From assembly GCA_010015675.1 (NCBI GenBank), contig ML976991.1, forward strand, positions 775,805 through 839,804: a stretch of 64,000 bases of DNA, in the 5' to 3' direction. The translations under genes and the position numbers were made by a program. The notes under the pieces were generated by a model. It did no database searches. It saw nothing but the letters and a program-made list of their open reading frames with translations, and had not been told where the DNA came from. Shown here piece after piece: positions 37,221-52,144 of the stretch (position 1 is its first letter; the number at the start of each line of letters is the position of its first letter). The stretch comes from Byssothecium circinans. Taxonomy: Eukaryota > Ascomycota > Dothideomycetes > Pleosporales > Massarinaceae.

Positions 37221-37812
37221 ATGAAGCTTGTCAGGTCAGTACGCGCCCGAAAATCGGCTAGAAGCAGCTAACAGCTTCCTATAGGTTTCTCATGAAATGC
37301 CAGAACGAGACCGTCAGTATTGAGCTCAAGAACGGTACGTATTTCTAGTACTTTCGTTTACGACGAGGGCGCTCTCAAATTGCTAGTCGTGTGCTCTGGG
37401 CCCTTTGCGCACCTTGACCGCCTTTACAAACGCGCGACAGCTCTGACTACACCTTTGCTATATGCCAAAGTTCTTGCGCTGATGACAAACAGGCACAGTG
37501 GTCATGGGCACAATTGCCTCCGTCTCACCACTCATGAACGTCGCCTTACGAAGCGTAAAATACCGACCCCGAAACCGCGAGGAAATCCCTCTAGACACAA
37601 CAACGGTTCGCGGCTCAACAATTCGATACATCCTGCTTCCCGACTCTCTCCCGCTTGATACCCTGCTTATCGATGACGCGCCTAAGCCAAAGAATAAGGC
37701 GAGAAAGGAGACGGATCGTGGGGGTCGCGGTGGTGGCGGAAGGGGAGCGCCGAGGGGTCGTGGTGGACGAGGTGGTGGGGGTCGCGGCCGGGGTCGTGGA
37801 CGCGGAATGTGA
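37221..37812 (+). CDS. SMD1: Small nuclear ribonucleoprotein Sm D1
   Basis: Three exons (37221-37234, 37285-37334, 37493-37812) encode 127 residues. MKLVRFLMKCQNETVSIELKNG is the Sm1 motif region. Exon 3 adds GTVVMGTI and the Sm2 motif GSTIRYILLPDSLPLDTLL. The C-terminus is an RG-rich tail (RGGRGGGGRG repeats) typical of SmD1 and a target of arginine methylation. Sm D1 is part of the heptameric ring on spliceosomal U1, U2, U4 and U5 snRNAs in the nucleus. Exon 1 carries only 14 coding bases and its donor is GTCAGT. Phases and the family match make the model secure. Confidence 0.93.
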
Positions 37813-38708
37813 GGAGCATAATGTTGATAGTCGACAAGACGCGACAACGATAATGATGGAATCTTGGCCGGCAAAGGGCTTGAAAAAGCGTGGCGGAGTT
37901 TCTACGTTTGGGCTTCAAAGCACAGGGTACGGGCGACTCCATCTATTTCGACTCCGAGATTGATACCTATAGGTTCGCCTTTTGAATCTGAAAACAGCAT
38001 GCGGAAACTGAAGGCATGTGCGGCGTTCGGAAAAACAAGGCTTATGGTTGGGTGAAGTACAACAGAGGCCGCCAATTGAAATCTGATACTCGTCAAACTT
38101 GCACCGTTCTTGATTGATTTGAGGCGAGATGCTCCTCCATCGTTCACCATCTTCATATGGAGTTCGATTGATTTTCCTTTGTCTTCGTGGTAGAACGATG
38201 GCGTCTCTGGCGTCTGCAAATTTTAACCAACTCTGATCTTTTCCTACCCTTCTAGGCAGTCTCGACCCCACCGTCAACTTCTCCCCTGCAGTGTTTTTGT
38301 CGTTTATCGCGCAATCAAGACGCTCAATCACTCTATGAATTACTATATCTGGCATCCTAGCTAGCGTTACCGAAGCTACACTACGTCAGTACAAAGAGAC
38401 CTAACGCGAGCTCAACGGCGGGGTTACTACTTCCAAGCCTCAGGGGATCAAGCACGCAATCTGAGCTAGATATCGCAACACCATGGTAGTGGTTCGAGAT
38501 GCCACCATGTCGATCACGCATATGTAATGCTTTCGACAAAGCTAAGTATAAATTTCTCTTCTGCTTCACGTCACTCTTGCCTGGTTTTCCATATAGATCA
38601 GCGTCTCTGGAACGTGTCTCCGATCTTGGCCTCATATACTCAACCCCTCTTTCTTAATCATTCCAACACAAGTTCTTTTCAATTGCGTACAGTCCTGATC
38701 ACTTCAAC
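37813..38708. other. Intergenic, 0.9 kb
   Basis: This contains the SMD1 3' flank and the promoter of the dioxygenase gene. CT-rich stretches occur just upstream of 38709. No gene is supported. Confidence 0.4.
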
Positions 38709-39978
38709 ATGGCACCAGCTTTAACATCGAGCGCACCGACCGCTCCCCACAACCTCTCGCAAGCTTTTCCAAACCACAAAGCTCCCCGTGAGATCTATCC
38801 GGATGGTATCAAGACCTCAGGCCAACACCCGCCTCTCTACGAGCAACTACACCCCTACTCCGATTTTCCCAAAGAGATTACAGGTCCTACAGCTTGGAAT
38901 GCTGAAGAGTACAAGAACGATTCCGCGCGCTGGACACACCGCTTTAGCGAGGAAGAGTTGAGCGAGATCAGCGAGACGGCGGACAAGTTTATCGCTTCCG
39001 GTACTCCACTGACAGGTATCTCGAAAGGCAATTTTCAGCTTCCAAAGTTCGCAAAGTTCCTTGGTGTACTGCGGAAGGATTTGATTGACGGCAAGGGTTT
39101 CATTCTCTTCAAAGGCTTCCCCGTACAACAATGGGGAAACTACAAATCGGCAGTCGCCTACATGGGTCTTGGCACGCATCTAGGCTACTTTGTCTCGCAA
39201 AACTCTCGCGGACATGTCCTAGGCCACGTTAAAGATCTCGGCGAAGACGCTACACAGATCGATAAAGTGCGCATCTACCGCACCAATGCTAGACAGTTTT
39301 TTCACGCCGACGATTCGGATTTGGTCGGCTTGTTGTGCGTGGCAAAGGCGCTTGAAGGCGGCGAGAGTGATCTTGTCAGTAGCCATTCCGTGTGGAACGA
39401 TTTGCAAAAGAGCAACCCGGATGTTGCCAAGTTGTTGACACAACCGATCTGGTATTTTGACCGTAAGGGGGAGACAAGTAAGGGGCAGGAAGAGTGGATT
39501 AAGACTGCTGTTTTCTATCTGGAGACTGGGGAGAATCCGAGAGTATACTCAAAGTAAGTTCCTCCTGTCCTCTGAGAATAAACTACGAAAGGCAGCGCTC
39601 ATAGTGGATGCTAGATGGGACCCCTACTACGTCCGCTCTTTAACCCGTTTCTCCGACGCCGGCCTCATTCCCGCACTTTCCGACGCACAGAAACACGCCG
39701 CTGAAGTCCTAGAAGCAACTTGCCTCAAGCTCGCGCTACACATGATCCTCGACATTGGCGACATTCAGTTCTTATCGAACAACCACATTCTGCATGCTCG
39801 CACGGCATACAAAGACTACCCGCCGCCGGCGCCGCGGAGGCACCTGATGAGGCTGTGGTTGAGCACGCCGGAGGAAGAGGGGGGTTGGAGGTTGCCGTTC
39901 CATGATAGTAGGGAGAAGAAACGGGGCGGGATTCAGGTCGATGATACGCCGCCGGTTGCGCCTGAGGACGCTGAGTAG
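38709..39978 (+). CDS. TauD/TfdA-family 2-oxoglutarate-dependent dioxygenase
   Basis: Two exons, 38709-39553 and 39615-39978 (61-bp GTAAGT...GCTAG intron), encode 402 residues. The facial-triad residues are visible as HADDSD (His199, Asp201) and a distal NNHILHARTAY (His342 with Arg344 nearby). GKGFILFKGFPV and YMGLGTHLG are typical of fungal TfdA-type proteins, some of which are annotated as clavaminate-synthase-like. The enzyme should hydroxylate or cleave a small substrate using Fe(II), oxygen and 2-oxoglutarate in the cytosol. Taurine or sulfonate use is possible but not shown. The disordered N-terminus and C-terminus are normal for the group. Confidence 0.88.
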
Positions 39979-40202
39979 AAGTGGCTTTGCTGTGATGAAG
40001 GGGTGGCGTGAAGCTTGTTGAGTAACGGATTTGTGATAACTATGTGTACCGGTGACAAACGTACTTCTCCATTACTGGGTTGCATTATGTGGATATTTTA
40101 TTTCGTCAATGACTACACCTCAAAAGCCGTTTTACAAAAAAAACAAGTCAAGCTCTACACCATCATCTTGCGTTCCATCATGCCAAACTTGCCAAAAACC
40201 AA

Positions 40203-40347
40203 GTAGACTTGACGCCACCAAGTAAGCCAAGTCGGTACCAGATTTTTCACTAAGCCAAATCTAGGCATCTCAAAAAAAACACCGGGTAAGTCAAATCGCG
40301 ACTCTACCATGGTAGACTTACTTGACTTACTTGGTGACAAGTTTACA
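40203..40347. repeat. Imperfect inverted repeat, foldback-like
   Basis: Left arm 40203-40240 (GTAGACTTG...CACCAAGTAAGCCAAGT) and right arm 40310-40347 (TTACTTGACTTACTTGGTG) are imperfect reverse complements, about 37 nt each, around a loop of about 70 bp. It could be a small foldback or MITE remnant. No coding capacity or clear target duplication was seen. Confidence 0.5.
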
Positions 40348-41185
40348 TCACGCAAACTCCAACTCACCTCGGCCCGTCTCCCCCATACCCCTTCTCCGAA
40401 TATCCCACTCTTCCCACACACGCAGCACCTGCGGAGAAGAAGATTGTGCAAAATATGCACCTACACCATCCCCTGCAGCCACACGTAATACACCTACACG
40501 TAATACAGCCACACGTAATACAGCTACACCCAAACTCAACGAAAGTTGAAGATGTTTACCTATGCCTCGCCTAACAGGTGATCACCTTTGCCTACTACCT
40601 AGGTACAAAGGATTCAAGATCAGACTCCTCCCAGTGTATCAGGCATTCATTGTTGATGATAGCATCAGTATACTCAACAGCTTCAAAGGTAACGCCCCAA
40701 GACTGGCCCCGAACAGCCTGAAAGCGACATGCAACGGAGTAAATACTATCACCCGGCACCAAGTACTCACCAGCCCGCAGCACATTACACTCTACCTCAT
40801 AAAAGAGTAGCTAGACACACAACGCATATTTCAACTCATCATTCACTACTCTCTCACACACGACCAATACTCCCCGCCTACCCATTGCCAATGTAGAAAC
40901 GGTTTTAGCATAACATCTAGGCACGGTCAAGTTGTCGACTATCTCCGTCCATACCACAAAGACAAGGACGCGTGCGTCCTACAATGTGCGGAATGCGCGA
41001 AGTTGATCTTTATGGAGAAGGAAGCCATGCACCACCTCAACTGCGGGAGGGGAATGCATGTTATTCCAAAACTTGAGTTTATGTACTGGGATTCCCGCTA
41101 TTTAAGCAGCAACCTACGGGTCAATTTATTTGTGCACATTTCCGGCTGCAAGGAGTTACAAGTCAACATTTCTCCATCGAGATAA
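40322..41185 (+). pseudogene. Possible relic of a Cys/His-rich gene (low confidence)
   Basis: Three plus-strand segments lie in the same reading frame, separated by stops at 40547-40549 and 40808-40810. The last segment contains HCQCRNGF (about 40880), VLQCAECAKLIF and HHLNCGRGMH, spacing that resembles a zinc-binding domain. Introns could remove the stops, but I could not place convincing donors. The frame has no family I recognise. Alternatives are a spliced gene of unknown function or chance. Confidence 0.25.
40478..40529 (+). repeat. 15-bp tandem repeat, about 3.5 copies
   Basis: Units of GCCACACGTAATACA or CCTACACGTAATACA follow each other head to tail three times, then a degraded copy. 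The unit length is a multiple of three, so the open plus frame reads a (A/P)TRNT peptide repeat. Confidence 0.75.
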
Positions 41186-42120
41186 GAATATCAACCGTGG
41201 AGGTGAGGTAGGAAAGCATGGGCTGTTCCATGGTATATATGCGTACGCAATGCAACGAGGAACTAGTGCGTTACGAAAGATACGGAATGACTACAAGCAA
41301 GCGAAACCAGGTTTTACATTTTTGGGGGGGTAGGACTTTTGCTTATGGTTATATCCTACTTTTTCTGCTCTAAGAGAGACATGGAGTATTAGCGTACAGT
41401 GAGGCCTAAAAGTGTATTGAAAAGATTCCCTGGATTCGGATATTTGTACCTGGAAGACAAATAGAGTGAGCTCGCGTCCTCTCTGGTATTATTATTTACC
41501 ATTGCTTAGTTATGGTCCTGACGTTAAGGCAAGTCATGTCTTTACGATTTGTAGATCGCTATCTATCATTTATGTCGATTAAAGTGGGTCCATCGCATCG
41601 GTGATCAAAAGAGGAGGAAGTGTCTAGGGTATCATTACATTGTGGTGACTTTGTAGGTGCAGGAGAGGTTTGGTGGAGAGGTTTCTGGTACTGTTGTTTG
41701 AAGATACGGGGGAGGAGAGGAGGGAGATCCCTAAGGAGACGTATTAGGGTATTATTGGAGAATATCAAATATAAAGAGGAGACTTAGCAGGCCAGCTGGC
41801 TTGAGTACTTCAGCTCATAGAGTTGGTCAGTAGTTATCCATGGTGTGTTTTGGTTAATCGGGGGGAGGCGGATTCAGGATGCAAAGTATCATGGGGCAGT
41901 CACATCGGGGTCTACAGATAAAGCTTGGACAATGACAAGTTCGCTAGTGAACGGTAAATTTGAAACTAATCGAACTCGATCATTTTCTAAGGAAACGGGT
42001 CTGTGAGCCTGCACGATCACATGCGTCACTTCCTCTGTTGACGATGCTCAGTTCGAACGCAGCCACCGAAGCACCGCTCTGGACATACGTAACAGAAGAA
42101 GCCAACTACAACGTCCTTTA

Positions 42121-42467
42121 AGGTTCCTGCTGACCGAACCAAAATTTCCAAATATCTGCCTTTGAACTACCAGTCACCACCCAACAGCCAAGTTCCTCAC
42201 CGCGAAGCCAGATCCCCAGAGCTTTGAAATCACCCTTACGCTTCACTTTCCACTCCCCCTCGAGCGCGAAGCTTGGTAAACTTTCTCAAGCACCAATCTA
42301 CCATAGATGAAGCTTTCCCACCAAGAAAGCTCGGCAGTTGTGGGTCCATCCGTCCCTCCACAGCGCCCCAACCTCTCCTCCCAACCAAGATAATCACCCT
42401 CCTGTAATTCCCCGCTCCTTAAATCTAATAGGCCACAGCATTCGGCAATTGCGCATCCTTGATCCAC
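42121..42467 (-). pseudogene. Possible gene relic (low confidence)
   Basis: On the minus strand two frames look protein-like: EWIKDAQLPNAVAY, followed by TAG and TAA stops within 12 nt and then GAGNYRRVIILVG, and, in another frame, KGDFKALGIWLRGEELGCW with VVTGSSKADIWKFW, ending at 42121. Together they suggest one decayed coding sequence with stops and a frame change. No family is recognised. Confidence 0.25.
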
Positions 42468-42940
42468 TCCGGTGTTTATCTGTGGCAGATCTCATGCCCT
42501 CCGGATGAAGTCGCTTACCCGCGTGATTGGACGACATCGACGACGTATACTCCATGATTGGTTACCAAGATTCGTCTACTATACTGTCTCTTCCACAAGT
42601 ATCGTGAAGCCTCAACATCAAGGGGCACAACGTGTCTTGCCTTCCTGATCGATCCCGACGTTCATTTAGCGCAGTGCGGGACCACATCTGCCGTAGATGA
42701 AGAAGTAGCGTTCGAGAGCCATGTCTGATGGGCTTTCTTGGATCGCACCAAGCTTCCAAGGCATGATAGAAGCCCAATGACAAAGTTGTCGTATATTGCG
42801 CGTTGTTGAGGTATCGATTGTATGGGACTTGACATTATACTTATGAGGCCCCAGCCATCGTCACTTGAGGTGGATCGTTGTTGAACCTTTTCTTCTTCTG
42901 AAACTTGAGACTGAGAAATTTTGCTTGCTTGATCGGAGAG

Positions 42941-44259
42941 ATGAAGTACACTTACGCACTTGCTGCGCTCGCGGCGCAGGCTGATGCTGCGTTGAGGTTT
43001 GGATGCAGCACTGTTACGATCCAGCGTCTCGATCCTGTCGTTGAGCCGGGAAACAGCCCCTCGGCTCATCTTCACCAAGTCGTAAGTCCTCGCTTTGAAC
43101 ATGGAGTTGAAGGGTTTTTGCTAACGTTGTCCAAGGTCGGTGGCAATGCCTTCGCAGCGGAGATGAAAGGCGACATTGGCGAGCAGGGAACTTGCACTTC
43201 TTGCGTCTTCAGTGAAGACTTTTCCAACTATTGGACTGCCGTCCTCTTCTTCAAGCACCAGAATGGCACGTACCAGCGTGTGCCTATCATGGCCAACGAT
43301 GCGCTCCCTGCTGGTATCAACGGTGGAATGACCATCTACGTGCGTCCGCTTCTTTAACACTGAACCGTTACCGAAGAGACCACTCACTCACAAACCGGCA
43401 GTACACCCAACAAGACTTCAGCTCCAACGGAAACAAGTTCATCCGAGCCTTCCCCCCAGTACACTCACCCACCCTCTAACAACGCTTCATCCCTAACATC
43501 TCCAGGGGTTCCGCATGACCGTAGGCAGCCCAACCCAAGGCCCAGACGGCATGCAAAAGCACAAAGGACTCCGCTTCACCTGCCTAGACAACAAATCCAC
43601 CCGCTTCCCCGAAATCGACGACTTCCCCAAGAGTAAGCCGCCACGCCCCCCACACAGTCCCCTAGCCCCCCACTAACACCCCTCCCCTCCCCCCAGAGCC
43701 ATGCAAAGGCGGCATCATGACCGAGCACCACTTCCCCGCGTGCTGGAACGGCAAAGACCTCGACAGCCCCGACCACCAAGCACACATGTACGACACGCAG
43801 CCCACGGGGTTCGGCGCCGGCGCCGCCTGCCCAGCCTCGCATCCCATCCGCATGCCGCAGCTCGCCTACGAGACGCTCTGGGACACTGCCAAGTTCGCGA
43901 ACCTGTGGCCCAAGGACGGCACCAACCCGTTCGTGTTCAGCTACGGGAACCAGAGCGGGCGTGCGTACGGGACGCATGCGGATTATATGTTTGGATGGAA
44001 GGGCGATAGCTTGCAGAAGGCGATGAACTCGAGCTGCATGTTCAATGCGTGTGAGAATGGGAAGCCGCTTAAGAGTCAGAGTGTGGCGCAGATGAATGCT
44101 TGTCAGGCGAAGAAGGTGGTTAATGATAATATTGATGGGTGTAAGTTCTCCCCCCTCTTCTTCCTCTATTTGTTCTTCTCTGGTTTTGATGTGCTTGGCT
44201 TGGGGCGTTGATGCTGATTCGTTTTAGGGCTTACTGCGCTTCCCGGGGGTATGGTGTAG
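42941..44259 (+). CDS. Secreted DUF1996-domain protein
   Basis: Six exons (42941-43081, 43136-43339, 43402-43458, 43506-43632, 43697-44140, 44228-44259) encode 334 residues, the length of a single DUF1996 domain. It starts with a signal peptide (MKYTYALAALAAQADA). Core motifs are LDPVVEPG, SAHLHQVVGGNAF, CTSCVFSEDFSNYWTAVLFF, GFRMTVGSP, HFPACWNGKDLDSPDH and CPASHPIRMPQLAYET. The family is abundant in secreted fungal proteomes, often fused to WSC domains; here there is none. The function is unknown, with an extracellular or wall role inferred. The last exon adds only nine codons plus the stop. All introns have GT-AG ends. Confidence 0.9.
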
Positions 44260-44831
44260 AGAGGATTGGGGATTGGATTGTGTCGTTGATGCGGATGGAT
44301 GGGGAGGTTATTAGATTTGACGCACCTGACTTTTTGGGGGGTTGCAGCTCTTTTCTTTTCTTTTCTTTCGGTGGCTTTGCGAGATGCACTCGTTTGTGTA
44401 CTGTGTAGCTTCAATTCCAAATTTCATCCATTGTAGCCTCTTACTGTCCAATCGTATCCTGCATGCCGTCATCGATGCTATTCATCACGAGATCCTTGAT
44501 GCTGGTGGACTAAAGTCAGCGTTGAAACCGTAGCAGTTTGGTACAAGCACTTGAACGTGAAAACGGTGGTGGTTGCACACTGTTCAAATACGACCATTGC
44601 TGCTCATATTAGACTTCTTATGATGCATATGGCCCCAAAAGAAAGTAAAGAGGAAACTTTAGAGGAGTTGTAGTCTATGTATTCTAACACATAAAAGGAT
44701 AAGGTATTTCTGGGTATACTTAAGTAAGAACCATGTACAAGAAGAATAGAAAGATTCAACAACGCAGAAGTCATAACCTAACATACCCAGCCATGTCTAG
44801 CACGAGCACCGTCTCAATCCCCCCTCACCCT
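44260..44831. other. Convergent 3' flanks, 0.6 kb
   Basis: This A/T-rich spacer lies between the DUF1996 gene and the convergent hexosaminidase gene. Nothing else is seen. Confidence 0.4.
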
Positions 44832-48120
<3,289 letters not shown>

Positions 48121-49406
48121 TTATTTACCCTTCGTCGGAGCTACAGCATCTCCCTCCAAATGCGGAGCCTCATGCCCTGTCCCCTCTGTCACATTAACAT
48201 GATGCTGCCCACCCTTGATGCTCTCCCATTCCGGAGCCGGAACACTCAAATACCTACAAACATCCTTCCTTCTCTGTCTAAAGTCCTCGTAAAGCCCCTT
48301 CCACACCTTCCTATCCTCACACGTCCCCTCATGGCTCCCATTACAATCCGGCTGTACCTCCGCCAGGCCTTGCAACGGCCACATGATCCAAGGCTTGGGT
48401 AAAGGCCAGTCACTGAAATGCACGAGCTTCGCTTCCTTGAGCGCCTTCTCAGCAGACCATTCCTCGAATGTGTTGCCTAGATAAGCAGAGTGGTTCTGGT
48501 TTCGGAACTCTCCCGACAGAAGCGCATATGGACGATGCGGCAGCACCATGGCGCTTTCTTCGAAGCGGTCATTTATGAGCTCCATGTCGAACTTATGCGC
48601 GTTGACGAGGTCCGGGTGGCCGCCTCCCGATATGATCGTTTTGAAGCGGTTGAACTCGGCCATGTCTGGTTTGATAACCATCAACATCGACGTGAGCGGC
48701 GCTGGCTTCGTGGGCCACCAGTAGGCACGGGGCATCGCGATCGGGGTCGGAGGAAGGAGGAATAGCTCATCGAGCGAGGCGAGCAGCGTGATGTCTGAGT
48801 CGAGGGCAATAACGCGATTGTAGTACGTGAGGGAGAAAGACATGAACTTTGTGACGGATTTGTCCCAAGTGTTAACCCAAGCATCTGTAAGGCGCTGTCA
48901 TTAGCTCTTGGTCCTGCATCGTAGGGTACTATGCGATGCATGGCGCGCAATCGGGAGGGTGGAGTGGAGCTTTGTGCTACAGACGTACCTGACGTGCGCC
49001 CCTCAACACTCAGCAACGGAATCGGCTGTAGCTGGACATTGTACTTGTCCCTGGCTAGGACAAGTAACTGGCTGTCGCGGTCCTTAGAGCTGTGGACCAC
49101 TGTGTCCCAGTACTCGGGGTAAAAGAGGATGCGGTCCGCTTTGCTACCATACCGGGCAAGCGCTTCGAAGAGGAGAATAGCATGACACAGCGTTGCGCTG
49201 TCTGTTGCGTATAGACTGTACGCATATTTCGACCAATTTATGCGTATTGTGCTACCGTTTTTGGATGCTGTGCGATTCGGATAAAGTAACCAGCAGACGC
49301 AGACGAAACCAGTTAGGTAAAGCAAGTATCGGCGGCGCCATTGGAAGGGTTGCGATTCAGTGTCTTTTATAAAGCGCGGAAGCTCATCGGAGCGCTTTCG
49401 ACGCAT
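48121..49406 (-). CDS. Golgi-type glycosyltransferase, GT8/glycogenin-like
   Basis: Exons 48989-49406 and 48121-48884 (104-bp intron) encode 393 residues. A short basic cytosolic tail precedes one membrane anchor (RYLLYLTGFVCVCWLLYP, about 25-42), the layout of a type II Golgi enzyme. YAYSLYATDSATLCHAILLFEAL starts the catalytic domain. AWVNTWDKSVTKF and YNRVIALDSDITLL provide the DxD metal-binding motif. LINDRFE, YRPY-like RPYALLSGEFRNQ and LVHFSDWPLPKPW follow, a pattern of fungal GT8-related N-acetylglucosaminyl- or glucosyltransferases. The substrate is unknown. The C-terminus is disordered. Confidence 0.85.
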
Positions 49407-49875
49407 GCTATCGAGGAGTTGGAGGGTAAGGCGGCGTCATGGTGGGACGTAAGCTGAAGTTTAGGAGTCGACGCGCGGACTGGTCGGAAGTAAGGCCTCC
49501 CCGAAAACGAAGTCACGTGTAGGGTTGGAATGGAACCTTCAACGTTGGAACTGGAAATTTAACCTTGGAATGCACATCGAAGTCACTCTCTAGCTAGAGT
49601 AATTGTGTGAGCATATTTGACCGGTACATAGAAGTCATTAAGAGCATGCAGTGTTGGTTCAATCTCTTCATTCATCATGGCACATTTATACATGCAAAGC
49701 CCACAGTGCATCCAATGGCCACGGGTATCACGCCGCCAACGCCGAAGCTGTGCACTGCCCACCGGACATTATAAAGCACCCGCAGAGAAACCTGTTCCCA
49801 TTCGAGCTATATATCGCTTCTATGCCGTGTGCCGTAGATCGTCCGTCATGATCAAGTGTGTCATTATGAGAACGC
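49407..49875. other. Intergenic, 0.5 kb
   Basis: This contains the promoter of the glycosyltransferase gene and the RPL12 3' flank. A short direct repeat of GGAACCTTCAACGTTGGAACTGG type occurs near 49528-49560. No gene is seen. Confidence 0.4.
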
Positions 49876-50543
49876 TTACTCCTCGGGAACTATACAATCA
49901 TTAGCTTGTGCGCTACCAACTTTTGTAGAGCGCTAAATTTACTCTCAATCTCGCCGGACTCAATGTCGTCCGAAATATCCTTGGGGCTGCGGCCGTCAAC
50001 CTGGCAGCCAGTGCTGAAAGCGGTACCGAGGATCTCCTTGACGGTTCCCTTCAGATCCTTGGCCATTGACTTGAAGCGCATGGTGCGGGCAATGTTGATG
50101 ATCTCATCGAGAGGGATGCTCTTGGTGTGCTTGATGTTCTTCTCCTTCTTGCGGTCGCGCGGGGGCTCCTTGAGGGCCTTGATGACGAGGGACGAGGCAG
50201 AGGGAACGACGGAGACGGCGGCTTGACGGTTCTGGATGGTCAACTTGACAGTGACACGCAGACCCTTCCAGTCACCAGTTGCCTTGGCGATATCTTCACC
50301 GACCTCTACGCTTCGTTAGCAATTATTTCTCCATTGCATCTCTGTTTCCGCGAATTGCCCAGATAACATACTCTTCGGTGAAAGACCAAGGGGACCGATC
50401 TTGGGAGCGAGGGCGGATGAGGCACCGACTTCACCACCCGTCGCACGGAGGTGGATGACCTTGAGCTCGGAGGGATCGAATTTGGGAGCTGGACATGTTT
50501 AGCCTGGCTGCTGCAGCCATTCAGAAGGACGATACTCACGCAT
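49876..50543 (-). CDS. RPL12: 60S ribosomal protein L12 (uL11)
   Basis: Four exons (50540-50543, 50372-50488, 49943-50305, 49876-49889) splice to 165 residues, exactly the usual size. The sequence runs [40 protein letters not shown], then [43 protein letters not shown] and the C-terminal [11 protein letters not shown] with an IPEE end. uL11 forms the base of the ribosomal stalk and binds the GTPase-associated rRNA in the cytosolic 60S subunit. The first exon holds only four coding bases, and the last holds 14 including the stop. A single frame would misread the C-terminus as an extra 15 residues. Confidence 0.95.
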
Positions 50544-52144
50544 GGCTAGTGCGGGAGGTAGTCTGTCTCAACTGAATTCTGTGTGTGAAGGGGAATGAAT
50601 GTTGAGTGAAACTGCGCGACTGTGCTGAATCCTGGGATTGAGGAGCTTGAGGAAAAAGTTCGCGACGATTTCGAAAAGAGGAGGGGCTACGTGGGCTAAC
50701 CGAGCCTTGGCACGCCTTTCCGGTTCAACGTTAGCGCGGAGACGATACGTGAGCTCTCGCATGCAAGAGCTTACTACAATCTCTTCACTCACGCCGGCAC
50801 TGGATTACCATCTTCCCAATCACATCCATGCTTGTATGGTGACATACATGGGGAATGCTGACCATCCCCCCCATCGTCGACATGTCGCTTGTCTTCAAAC
50901 CAATTGCTGTCCACGGGTCCATTGCTGCTTCACCAAAGAGCTGAGCAAAGCAAACGTTGTTCCGTGTCTTGAATGTTCTTTGCTGGGTAAGACATGGGCA
51001 AGCAAGGCCGCGAGAGGATTCAACATATAAAAAACTATCTACCTCTGATAGAGTGTGACTACCTCCTTAACACGAACCTGTACTGACTCTCATTACTACT
51101 CTTGGCTACACCCGACAGCACTATTTTACCCTAACGTCTTCTGCCCACTCAACGACAAAATCATCCTACCATGTACTTTCCCGACAAGATCCAGCACCTT
51201 CATTCGAGTCTACCCACGGAACGGTCCACCATGTTGAACACGATCGCAGAACAAGCCACTGAACCACCCGCCTCTGGTCAAGCCAAAGAAACAAGAGCCG
51301 AAAATCAGGAGAAGCACAACAAACATACCATACATTGCCGCAAAGCCGATCAAGATGGACCGATGATCGACTCAGCAAAAAGTCATGACCACCCATCGAC
51401 TGACGCATCCGTCTTTGCGCTACCTCCTACCAAAATACATGACGGCCGACTATTCCGCAAGGTTGGGTAACGGGCCTCCCTCATTTGCCACTCTTGTGGC
51501 ACTTCATTCTTCAACTCAGAGTGGAATACGTCCGCGGTTGGAAAGATGGAGCAGCGCAATTCTTTCTTCAAATTTCCCCCTGCATTTTCTTAGTCTTTTA
51601 GCAGCAGCTTCATAATACTATTGTTGTGGATATGACAGGAAGCTGGTTGCTGTTGTTTCCAAACTGTGTTACAACAATGATCCAGGAAACGCGCTATGGG
51701 GAATTTAGTTAAATTTCATATTAGCGTATCAGACCATCAACCCATCACCCCATCACCCCATCACCTTCAAATGACGATGTATACGATTCCGATATCTTGT
51801 AATTCACTATTGTCTGTTCCTTCAGTTCTCTGTCATCGCATGCCCAATTCCTCACTACTTAAAGGCTTTCTCAAATCCCATCCTCATAGAAGTCATTATT
51901 TGCTCCTCACCATCTTCCATATCTCCTTATCAAAGCTTCCACCTCTTCTCAAGCCACACTCTTTACATGAAACCCTCTAAAACCATCTCGTTGGTCATCC
52001 TATTCAAAACCACTACTCAAGCACACGGCACATCGAACCTACGAATATTGAACCCACGAATATCGAACCCCCAAGCCTACAACCGTTTACTACAACAAAA
52101 ATCTTGAGCTTACGGAAGGAAACGAGCACAACACCAAGCCGAAA
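50544..52144. other. Intergenic, 1.6 kb, with one weak ORF
   Basis: This contains the RPL12 promoter and then gene-poor DNA. A CCCATCACC minisatellite-like run sits near 51735-51767, and CGAACCYACGAATAT repeats are near 52034-52073. The only candidate ORF, 51171-51470, is listed separately. Confidence 0.4.
51171..51470 (+). CDS. Hypothetical 99-aa protein (weak)
   Basis: This is an uninterrupted 99-codon frame starting in CTACCATGT. The product is hydrophilic and rich in Lys, Glu, His and Ser (for example AKETRAENQEKHNK), without signal peptide or membrane segment and without family resemblance. It may be real because its composition is protein-like, but an equally long chance ORF is possible. 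Confidence 0.25.
   Translation: MYFPDKIQHLHSSLPTERSTMLNTIAEQATEPPASGQAKETRAENQEKHNKHTIHCRKADQDGPMIDSAKSHDHPSTDASVFALPPTKIHDGRLFRKVG

Larger units (their letters stand above)
39979..42940. other. Gene-poor region, 3.0 kb
   Basis: This is A/T-richer than flanking DNA. It holds an inverted repeat (40203-40347), a 15-bp tandem repeat (40478-40529), a stop-interrupted frame with Cys/His content (40322-41185) and a minus-strand relic (42121-42467), listed separately. The rest (41190-42120 and 42470-42940) shows no supported gene. Confidence 0.5.

Noticed and set aside
40478..40529. Possible CRISPR-like array
   Set aside because: The repeats are contiguous 15-mers without spacers in a fungal genome. 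It is a simple minisatellite.
40595..40783. Minus-strand frame with protein-like content (AVRGQSWGVTFEAVE, CLIHWEES)
   Set aside because: It is closed by stops nearby and has no start or family match. It competes with the plus-strand frame, and neither can be decided from sequence alone.
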